Shown here piece by piece: positions 1-5,846 of a stretch of 6,291 nucleotides of DNA. Origin of the DNA: Desulfarculaceae bacterium (lineage in GTDB: Bacteria > Desulfobacterota > Desulfobacteria > Desulfobacterales > Desulfobacteraceae); NCBI GenBank assembly GCA_021737205.1, contig JAIPEK010000141.1:1-6291 (forward strand), read 5' to 3'. The position numbers and the translations under genes are program-made. Position 1 is the first letter of the stretch. The number at the start of each line of letters is the position of its first letter. Below the pieces are notes generated by a model, which saw nothing but the letters and a program-made list of their open reading frames with translations, had not been told where the DNA came from and made no database searches.

Positions 1-907
1 ACTTTTTCTTTTCAAGGTCCCCGGGATCGACATCCGCGATGATCTCGTACGTTTCAATGCCGAACTCGGCCATGATGTTGTCCACCAGATCTTTTGCAAT
101 GATGATCACCTTTGACGGGGCGATCCGGACCGCACTGTAGCTGAACTCGGGGTGCAGACAGACGGCAAGATTGGCCGGGAGCGTCCAGGGGGTAGTGGTC
201 CAGATCACAAGGCTGGCCGTATCCCCGGAATCAAGGTTCAAAAGATCTGAAATCTCGTCCTTTACCGGAAATTCGACAAAAATCGACGGCGAGTTCTGGT
301 CCTTGTACTCGATTTCCGCCTCGGCAAGCGCGGTCCGACAGTCACAACACCAGTAGATGGGTTTTCTGCCCAGCATCATGTTTCCGTTCAGGGCGAAGTA
401 TCCGCACTCCTTGGCGATCCTGGCTTCATATTCGTAATTCATGGTAAGATAACAGTTTTCCCATTCCCCTGTTACCCCGAACCGTTTGAACTCTTCTCTC
501 TGGATGTCCACAAACCTAGCGGCGAACTCCCTGCAGGCCTTCCGCACCTGGACCCCGGTCATTTCCTTTTTCTTTGATCCGAGTTTCTTGTCCACGGCAT
601 GCTCGATGGGAAGACCGTGGCAGTCCCATCCGGGAACATAGTGTGCGTTGAACCCGTTCATCCGCTTGGACCGGATGATAATATCCTTTAAAATCTTGTT
701 GATGGCGTGTCCGATATGAAGATGCCCGTTGGCATAAGGAGGGCCGTCATGAAGGATGAACTTATTTTTATGTTGACACTGATCAACAATGGTATTGTAC
801 AGGTTTGAATTCTCCCATTCCTTGAGCTGTTCCGGCTCACGACCGGGGAGATTGGCCTTCATGGGAAACTTTGTGGAAGGCAGGTTCAGCGTTTTCTTAT
901 AATCCAT
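1..907 (-). CDS. ileS: Isoleucyl-tRNA synthetase, N-terminal third (runs off left edge)
   Basis: This is a class I aminoacyl-tRNA synthetase that charges tRNA-Ile with isoleucine in the cytoplasm. I translated 302 complete codons from the ATG at 907-905; the rest (family length about 930 residues) lies beyond position 1. Visible landmarks are the catalytic block GPPYANGHLHIGH at residues 55-67, containing the HIGH ATP-binding signature (64-67), then GWDCHGLPIE at 93-102. A Cys pair (CCDC, 187-190) precedes RTALAEAEIEY, and WTTTPWTLPAN (236-246) marks entry into the CP1 editing domain. The KMSKS loop is outside the window. The start is supported by a GGAGG Shine-Dalgarno at 916-912, four bases before the ATG. 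The gene lies 73 bases downstream of rsmG on the same strand, so co-transcription is likely. The identification is certain; only completeness is unknown. Confidence 0.97.
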   Translation of the reverse strand, partial: MDYKKTLNLPSTKFPMKANLPGREPEQLKEWENSNLYNTIVDQCQHKNKFILHDGPPYANGHLHIGHAINKILKDIIIRSKRMNGFNAHYVPGWDCHGLPIEHAVDKKLGSKKKEMTGVQVRKACREFAARFVDIQREEFKRFGVTGEWENCYLTMNYEYEARIAKECGYFALNGNMMLGRKPIYWCCDCRTALAEAEIEYKDQNSPSIFVEFPVKDEISDLLNLDSGDTASLVIWTTTPWTLPANLAVCLHPEFSYSAVRIAPSKVIIIAKDLVDNIMAEFGIETYEIIADVDPGDLEKKK

Positions 908-980
908 TTTTCCTCCAGATTACCTGATCGAGTATATACTGAATACAAAAGGTTATTTTTATTGCAATTGCGGACAATCG

Positions 981-1676
981 TCAAGAAGAATCATCAGACG
1001 GGCGTACTTTTATGATGCACCGTTCATCGTGTATAAAGGGGAGAGGATAGTCGAACACTTCCATCCGGTAAGGGCGGTTCAGGTGACTGCGCTCTTCCTC
1101 TAAGTCCGTTCTTTTTCCTTTCATGGCGAGAATCGTACCGTTCGGCGCAAGAAACGGGGCTGCCTGTTCGACAAATTGATCCAGGGATGAAAAAGCCCGG
1201 GAGGTGACCACATCAAAGGAGTTACTGAGGTTGTTGTCTTTTGCGAGCTCTTCGGTTCTGGCATGGACGGCCTTGATTCCGTCAAGGCGGCACTGGCGGA
1301 TCGCCTCCTTTACAAAACTGATTTTTTTTCTTGATGCGTCCATGCAGACCATATCAAGGCCGGGAGAACAGATTTTTACCGGGATGGCGGGAAACCCGGC
1401 GCCTGTTCCGATATCAAGGACCCTGGTATAGGGCTCTATGTGCGGCAGGAGGGCTGCGGAATCGATAAAATGTTTGACTGCGATTTCAAAAGGGTCTCGT
1501 ATGGCGGTCAGGTTTACCTTTCGGTTCCATTGGAGCAGAAGGGAGGCATGGACGGAAAAAAGCTCGAAACAGTGCGGTTCAGGGGCAACTCCGAAACAGG
1601 CACACCCTTCTTTTATTGTGTTCCGCCAGCCGGATGAAAACTGCGGATCCGCATATGCCGTCGATCGCTTATCCAT
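981..1676 (-). CDS. rsmG: 16S rRNA (guanine-N7) methyltransferase RsmG
   Basis: RsmG (formerly GidB) uses S-adenosylmethionine to methylate N7 of G527 (E. coli numbering) in the 530 loop of 16S rRNA. Loss of it gives low-level streptomycin resistance in other bacteria. Numbering from the ATG at 1676 (231 residues), the family block WNRKVNLTAIRDP is at 50-62 and HFIDS at 69-73. The Rossmann-fold SAM motif DIGTGAGFP is at 88-96, an acidic residue ends strand 2 (D113), TSRAFSSLDQF is at 158-168 and MKGK at 185-188. The frame stays open upstream to a TTG at 1700 (239 residues). That TTG has an AGG only one base away, so I prefer the ATG, although its own AAGTGA Shine-Dalgarno is weak. An intermediate TTG at 1691 is also possible. 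Length is normal for the family (about 205-240). It is divergent from the EF-G gene and upstream of ileS. Confidence 0.95.
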   Translation of the reverse strand: MDKRSTAYADPQFSSGWRNTIKEGCACFGVAPEPHCFELFSVHASLLLQWNRKVNLTAIRDPFEIAVKHFIDSAALLPHIEPYTRVLDIGTGAGFPAIPVKICSPGLDMVCMDASRKKISFVKEAIRQCRLDGIKAVHARTEELAKDNNLSNSFDVVTSRAFSSLDQFVEQAAPFLAPNGTILAMKGKRTDLEEERSHLNRPYRMEVFDYPLPFIHDERCIIKVRPSDDSS

Positions 1677-1684
1677 AAATTCAC

Positions 1685-1712
1685 TTGACAAATAAACCAA
1701 ACCTGATATTAT
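1685..1712 (+). promoter_or_regulatory. Extended -10 sigma70-type promoter for the EF-G gene
   Basis: A perfect -35 hexamer TTGACA (1685-1690) is followed by a 16-base spacer and a -10 hexamer TATTAT (1707-1712, one mismatch to TATAAT). TG at 1704-1705 sits in the extended -10 position. The predicted start of transcription near 1719 would give the EF-G mRNA an AT-rich leader of about 130 bases. The -35 lies within or immediately upstream of the 5' end of divergent rsmG, depending on which rsmG start is used. Assignment is by sequence pattern and position only. Confidence 0.7.
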
Positions 1713-1748
1713 TTATTGTTTTGGTGTTCAGGAAAAGCTTAAACAGTT

Positions 1749-1777
1749 ATGGTAACAAAATCAAAACATTCTTTCAA
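1749..1777 (-). promoter_or_regulatory. Possible promoter for rsmG-ileS
   Basis: On the minus strand, TTGAAA (1777-1772) is separated by 17 bases from TACCAT (1754-1749). That is a fair -35 with a four-of-six -10 in the AT-rich region upstream of rsmG. A transcript from here would start about 65 bases before the preferred rsmG ATG. In such AT-rich sequence, matches of this quality arise by chance, so this is tentative. Confidence 0.3.
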
Positions 1778-1850
1778 TACAAAACCCATCAAAACTGATT
1801 TTTTAATGAAATGAAGAAATCTTTTTAAAATTAAGAGGGAACGCTTTATC

Positions 1851-3938
1851 ATGCAAAGGAATTTGGAAAAAGTTAGAAACATCGGCATCAGTGCGCATAT
1901 CGATTCAGGCAAAACCACTCTGACCGAACGGGTTCTTTTCTATACCGACCGGATTCACAAAATCAGCGAAGTAAGAGGAAAAGACGGCACCGGCGCCCTC
2001 ATGGATTCCATGGAACTTGAAAAGGAACGGGGTATTACCATCGCCTCTGCCGCCACCCATTGCGAGTGGAAAGGGTATGATATCAATATCATTGATACGC
2101 CCGGCCATGTGGATTTTACGGTGGAAGTGGAGCGGTCTCTCCGGGTGCTGGACGGTGTCATTCTGATCCTCTGTTCCGTTTCCGGTGTCCAGTCCCAGTC
2201 CATTACCGTGGACCAGCAGATGAAGAGGTACGAGGTGCCGTGCATCGCTTTCGTGAACAAGTGCGACAGAAGCGGTGCCAATCCTTTCAAAGTTATCGAT
2301 CAGCTGAAAAACAAACTCGGACACAACGCGATCCCAATGCAGATTCCCATCGGACTCGAAGACCGGCATGACGGTGTGGTGGATCTCGTTACAATGAAAG
2401 CCTACTATTTTGAAGGGCAGTTCGGAGAAAAAATGGTGGAAAAGGAGATGCCCGAAGATCTCAAAGAAGAGGCCGCCCGGGTCAGAGAAGAGATGATCGA
2501 TGCCGCTTCCATGTTTTCGGATGATCTCACCGATGCCATACTTGAAGAAAAGCCGATTTCCGAAAAAATGATATACGACGCGGTCCGTCGAGGAACCAAT
2601 GCCAGGGAACTCACACCGGTTTTCATGGGTTCGGCCTACAAGAACAAAGCGGTTCAACCCCTGCTCAACGCTGTTGTGGAATATCTCCCCTCCCCTCTTG
2701 ACATTGAAAATGAAGCCATAGACCTGGACAAAAACGAAGAGACGGTCCCGCTGATCAGTGATTTTGAAAAACCCACGGTGGCCCTGGCGTTCAAACTGGA
2801 AGACGGAAAATTCGGCCAGTTAACCTACCTGCGGGTTTACCAGGGGGGAATCAGGAAAGGCGATCTTCTGACCAATACCCGGACCGGGAAAAAGCTCAGA
2901 GCCGGACGGCTGATCCGCATGCACTCCTCGGATATGGAAGAGGTGGATGAAATCCCGGCCGGCCATATCGGTGCCATCTTCGGTGTCGACTGCGCCTCCG
3001 GGGATACGTTCACCGGCTCCGGGGTTAACTATTCCATGATGTCCATGCACATCATGGATCCGGTTATTTCACTTTCTGTGAAGCCCTTGGACAACAAATC
3101 GGAGATCAACATGTCCAAGGCGTTGAACCGGTTCACCAAAGAAGACCCCACCTTTAAAACTTATGTTGACAAGGAAACCAGTGAAACTATAATCCAGGGT
3201 ATGGGCGAGTTGCATCTCGATGTCTATGTGGAGCGGATGAAGCGCGAATACAGTGCTGATGTGAAAACCGGACAGCCACGGGTTGCCTACAGGGAAACCA
3301 TTACGAGAAAGAGCACGTTCAATTACACCCACAAGAAACAGACAGGCGGCGCGGGTCAGTTCGGCCGGATCGCCGGATATATGGAACCCACTGACGAATG
3401 GTTCGAATTTGTCAATAAAATCACGGGCGGAAGAATTCCCACCCAGTATATCCCCTCCTGCGAACAGGGATTCAAGGACTGCATGGCAAAAGGCCCGAAA
3501 ATGCAATTTCCGGTTACCGGCATCCGGATTACCATCGATGACGGTGCTTACCATGCTGTTGACTCATCTGAAATGGCTTTTACCGCAGCGGCGCGAGGCG
3601 CTTTTCTCGAAGCCTATGCCAAGGCGAAACCCGTTATCAAAGAGCCGATCATGAAAGTGGTTATTGAAACCCCCAATGAATTTCAGGGCTCATGCATGGG
3701 CTTGATAAACCAGCGGCGGGGCATCATAGAAGGATCCCAGGAGGAAGGCGTCATGTCGGTTATTGAATCCAAGGTCCCCCTTTCCGAAATGTTCGGTTTT
3801 TCCACTGTTCTGAGATCTTCCACCCAGGGCAAAGCCCAGTATACCATGGAGTATTCGAATTACAAACAGGTACCGCAGAGTGTGGCCGAGGAAATTGCCC
3901 GGAAAAAGGAAGAAGAGAAGAAAGAAGATCAGAAATAA
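1851..3938 (+). CDS. fusA: Elongation factor G, mitochondrial EF-G1-like (spdEFG1) type
   Basis: This five-domain translational GTPase moves tRNAs and mRNA through the ribosome after peptide transfer. The 695 residues are full family length. G-domain motifs are HIDSGKTT (P-loop, 16-23), switch I ending RGITI (60-64), DTPGH with the catalytic His (82-86), NKCD in place of the usual NKMD (136-139), and GSAYKNKAVQ (260-269). Domain II is about 305-400. Domain III contains GMGELHLD (450-457). Domain IV has HKKQTGGAGQFG (494-505), and domain V starts near MKVVIETP (601-608) with MFGFSTVLRSSTQG at 647-660. The switch I segment GKDGTGALMDSMELE (43-57) and the HKKQ.GGAGQ.G tip match mitochondrial EF-G1 and the spirochaete/planctomycete/deltaproteobacterial form rather than canonical FusA. 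The C-terminus is a charged Lys/Glu tail. GGGA at 1837-1840 is a slightly distant Shine-Dalgarno. There are no ribosomal-protein or tuf neighbours, unlike the str operon. Family is certain; subtype is inferred. Confidence 0.96.
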   Translation: MQRNLEKVRNIGISAHIDSGKTTLTERVLFYTDRIHKISEVRGKDGTGALMDSMELEKERGITIASAATHCEWKGYDINIIDTPGHVDFTVEVERSLRVLDGVILILCSVSGVQSQSITVDQQMKRYEVPCIAFVNKCDRSGANPFKVIDQLKNKLGHNAIPMQIPIGLEDRHDGVVDLVTMKAYYFEGQFGEKMVEKEMPEDLKEEAARVREEMIDAASMFSDDLTDAILEEKPISEKMIYDAVRRGTNARELTPVFMGSAYKNKAVQPLLNAVVEYLPSPLDIENEAIDLDKNEETVPLISDFEKPTVALAFKLEDGKFGQLTYLRVYQGGIRKGDLLTNTRTGKKLRAGRLIRMHSSDMEEVDEIPAGHIGAIFGVDCASGDTFTGSGVNYSMMSMHIMDPVISLSVKPLDNKSEINMSKALNRFTKEDPTFKTYVDKETSETIIQGMGELHLDVYVERMKREYSADVKTGQPRVAYRETITRKSTFNYTHKKQTGGAGQFGRIAGYMEPTDEWFEFVNKITGGRIPTQYIPSCEQGFKDCMAKGPKMQFPVTGIRITIDDGAYHAVDSSEMAFTAAARGAFLEAYAKAKPVIKEPIMKVVIETPNEFQGSCMGLINQRRGIIEGSQEEGVMSVIESKVPLSEMFGFSTVLRSSTQGKAQYTMEYSNYKQVPQSVAEEIARKKEEEKKEDQK

Positions 3939-3984
3939 GTAAGCTGACAGGCTATCGGTTTGACTATATGTAAAGGGGAATAAA

Positions 3985-4677
3985 ATGCTTAAAAAAGATT
4001 TGATAAAGAGAAGTCCTGCGGTCAGGATCATCGGAGAAGAGGAAATCGAAAACGTTCATTTCGGGGCTGTGCTGTCAAGGGCCGGAGTGGGCAAAACCCG
4101 TTATCTTGTGCAGATTGCGCTGACAAAGCTTTTGAAAAACGAGAAAATACTTCATATCAGCCTCAACGACCCGATTGAAAAAATCAAGGCCAGATATCTG
4201 GAGGCATACAATGACCTGGTGGATTCCATCGGTTACGTGGATCCGCAGAAAGCCCTGAGACTCTGGGAAGAAATCAAGAATGAAAAAATCGCCCTGTCCT
4301 ACAATGAAAATACATTTGATCCGGAAAAGATCAAAGTTTATCTCAAAAGTTTTAAAAAGGATGATCTTGCGCTTCCCGCGCTGATTGTTATGGACGGGCT
4401 CGATTTTGACAGGGACCTGAATGAAACGCTAACCGAGCTTGAAAAAATATCCGAACGGTTCGGGCTTCCGGTATGGTATTCCATGCAGACCCACAGGGAG
4501 CAGGATTTCGCCCAGAGCGGATATCCGGTTCAGCTTGAAAAAGTAAAAGGCCGGTTTGACAAGGCTGTTTTTCTTCATCCGAAGAACGACAAGATCGAAT
4601 CCGTTGTCCTGACCGATGAAAGCAGACCGAACGAGTATTACCTGCTCGACCCCGCCACCATGATGATCGTGGAATAA
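3985..4677 (+). CDS. Uncharacterised RecA/DnaB-like P-loop protein
   Basis: I do not recognise a named function for this 230-residue protein. It has a P-loop, SRAGVGKT at 31-38, on a strand (FGAVL, 26-30). The usual first Gly/Ala of Walker A is Ser31. A likely Walker B follows, ALIVMDGLD (132-140), with Asp137 ending a hydrophobic strand. WYSMQTHRE (164-172) sits where RecA/DnaB-fold ATPases carry a strand ending in a Gln plus Arg sensor motif. A basic KVKGRFDKAVFLH segment (186-198) resembles the strand after the DNA-binding loop in that fold. The helical stretch 64-125 has no recognisable motif. There is no signal peptide or membrane segment, so it is probably cytoplasmic. The start is well supported: GGGG at 3975-3978, six bases before the ATG. 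It lies 46 bases after the EF-G stop with no clear promoter between, so co-transcription is likely. ATPase activity is inferred; substrate and partner are unknown. Confidence 0.88.
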   Translation: MLKKDLIKRSPAVRIIGEEEIENVHFGAVLSRAGVGKTRYLVQIALTKLLKNEKILHISLNDPIEKIKARYLEAYNDLVDSIGYVDPQKALRLWEEIKNEKIALSYNENTFDPEKIKVYLKSFKKDDLALPALIVMDGLDFDRDLNETLTELEKISERFGLPVWYSMQTHREQDFAQSGYPVQLEKVKGRFDKAVFLHPKNDKIESVVLTDESRPNEYYLLDPATMMIVE

Positions 4678-4697
4678 AAAGGAAAACCCCTTTTTTT
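4676..4697 (+). terminator. Weak A/T-rich hairpin after the P-loop gene
   Basis: AAAAAGG (4676-4682) can pair with CCTTTTT (4689-4695) around a six-base loop, and further Ts follow. It overlaps the stop codon of the P-loop gene at 4675-4677. The stem is seven base pairs, five of them A-T, so it would be weak. It may only assist the larger hairpins downstream. Confidence 0.3.
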
Positions 4698-4733
4698 GAT
4701 ATAACGGTCATGTCCTGACGGACACAACCAATG

Positions 4734-4823
4734 ATGAAAGATCACCATGAAGAGCATGAAGCTCATGAAGGTTTTTCTTCAGTTCCTTCATGGCCTTCAT
4801 GGTAAACAATGTTGTTCTTTCAT
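4734..4823. repeat. Imperfect palindrome of 9-base CATGAAG units
   Basis: The left arm has three tandem 9-base units beginning CATGAAG (4746-4754, 4755-4763, 4764-4772). The right arm has three complementary units beginning CTTCA (4777-4785, 4786-4794, 4795-4803). Folding gives paired blocks of 9 bp (4744-4752 with 4795-4803), 7 bp (4755-4761 with 4786-4792) and 5 bp (4766-4770 with 4777-4781), with a T-rich loop at 4771-4776. An outer 8-bp match, ATGAAAGA (4734-4741) with TCTTTCAT (4816-4823), extends the element across an asymmetric bulge. It lies between two convergent genes, where REP-like or MITE-like repeats usually sit. The structure is seen directly; being part of a dispersed family is inference, since only one copy is in the window. 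Confidence 0.7.
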
Positions 4824-4825
4824 AT

Positions 4826-4877
4826 AAAAAAAACAATCAAGGCAGGGTGCCGATTGCGGAATCGGCACCCTGCCTTG
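4826..4877 (-). terminator. Rho-independent terminator of the etfB-etfA operon
   Basis: An 18-bp perfect stem (4838-4855 pairing with 4860-4877) closes on a four-base loop at 4856-4859. Read on the minus strand, it begins 10 bases after the etfA stop. After a short ATTG it is followed by eight Ts (complement of the A run at 4826-4833), the classic intrinsic terminator form. On the plus strand the hairpin is followed only by TTATT, so it would be a weaker stop for rightward transcripts. Confidence 0.93.
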
Positions 4878-4887
4878 TTATTCCGTT

Positions 4888-5844
4888 CTATTGTGCCGCC
4901 TGCTTCAGTTTCCGGGTGAGATGCGGCACGATTTCAAACAGATCCCCCACCACATAGTAATCACAGTTTTGAAATATCGGTGCGTTTTCATCTTCGTTGA
5001 TGGCAATAATGATTCCCGAAGTTTTCATGCCGGCAAAATGCTGGACCGACCCGGATATGCCGCAGGCGATATACACTTTCGGGTTGACCTTGACCCCGGT
5101 CTGGCCGACCTGCATGGTATACGGTACCCATCCTTCATCCACCGCAACTCTTGATGCGCCGACCGCCCCATTCAATTCTTCCGCCAGGTCAAAAAGAACG
5201 GAAAAATTCTCTCCGTTTTTAAGGCCCCTGCCGCCGGAGACGATCACATCCGCCTCTGTGAGATCAACTCCCGTCCTTGCCGAGTCCACCACTTCCTGAA
5301 ACCGGATCCCTGTATGATTTTCGATTTCAGGCCGGATTTCCATGGTCTCCGGGGTGATATCGGCCATCACCGGCTTGTAATAGTTGGGGCGCATGCCGAA
5401 TACATGAAACCGGCCGGAAAATTTGATCTGTGCCTCGGTTTTGCCCGAATAGTTGGATGTGACCGCAGTCCCCTCCTTTGGGTCAACCTTTGTACAGTCC
5501 ATCACCAGAGACGCCTCGAGAAGGGCGGCGATTCTGGGGAGAACATCCCTGCCTTCGGCACTGGACGTACCGAACAGGTATTTGACCCCCGTTCGGTACA
5601 TGGCCTGTACAACCATTTCAGAAACCAGCTGCGGGTTCATCCGGGATTCGGTATCGGTTACCTGAATTTCCACGATGGTGTCAATGCCCCACTTGCCGAG
5701 TTCTTTAACGAAAGTTCCCGGGGTATCACAGATGACAAACGCATAAACCGGGGCTTTAAAGCTTCTGAGATAGGACACCACCCCAAGAACGGACTGCTTG
5801 ACATCCCCTTCTGTTTGTTCAATGAAAACTCCTGATCTGTCCAT
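4888..5844 (-). CDS. etfA: Electron transfer flavoprotein, alpha subunit
   Basis: EtfA pairs with EtfB to form a cytoplasmic FAD protein. It accepts electrons from acyl-CoA dehydrogenases and related enzymes and passes them to a membrane quinone reductase or other partner. The 318 residues are of usual length, with no added ferredoxin domain. The N-terminal alpha/beta domain spans about 1-190. The C-terminal FAD domain shows SGGRGLK (203-209), GASRVAVDEGW (229-239), QVGQTG (245-250), GISGSVQHFAGMK (262-274) and INEDENAPIF (282-291). These include the Arg232, Thr249 and His269 equivalents of the FAD-contacting residues known in the family. The ATG is two bases after the etfB stop. An AAAGG at 5859-5855, ten bases upstream, lies within the end of etfB, so translation is probably coupled. 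A strong terminator follows the stop. Which dehydrogenases it serves cannot be told here. Confidence 0.97.
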   Translation of the reverse strand: MDRSGVFIEQTEGDVKQSVLGVVSYLRSFKAPVYAFVICDTPGTFVKELGKWGIDTIVEIQVTDTESRMNPQLVSEMVVQAMYRTGVKYLFGTSSAEGRDVLPRIAALLEASLVMDCTKVDPKEGTAVTSNYSGKTEAQIKFSGRFHVFGMRPNYYKPVMADITPETMEIRPEIENHTGIRFQEVVDSARTGVDLTEADVIVSGGRGLKNGENFSVLFDLAEELNGAVGASRVAVDEGWVPYTMQVGQTGVKVNPKVYIACGISGSVQHFAGMKTSGIIIAINEDENAPIFQNCDYYVVGDLFEIVPHLTRKLKQAAQ

Positions 5845-5846
5845 TT

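Noticed and set aside
1905..2657. A 250-codon open frame antisense to EF-G
   Set aside because: It lies wholly within the strongly conserved EF-G coding sequence, has no recognisable domain or ribosome-binding site, and is His/Phe/Gly-rich as expected for an antisense shadow.
3960..3986. TTGACT and TAAAAT as a possible promoter between EF-G and the P-loop gene
   Set aside because: The spacer is only 15 bases and the -10 overlaps the ATG, so transcription would begin inside the coding region.
4711..4724. Small TGTCC-tgac-GGACA hairpin
   Set aside because: It has only five base pairs, no following T run, and is of a size expected by chance.
4731..4805. A 24-codon reading frame across the palindrome encoding a His-Glu-rich peptide (HHEEHEAHEG)
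   Set aside because: There is no Shine-Dalgarno before its ATG, and the composition is fully explained by the 9-base nucleotide repeat, whose period is a multiple of three.
5314..5835. A 173-codon open frame antisense to etfA
   Set aside because: It is entirely opposite a conserved ETF alpha coding region, with no motif or ribosome-binding site of its own.
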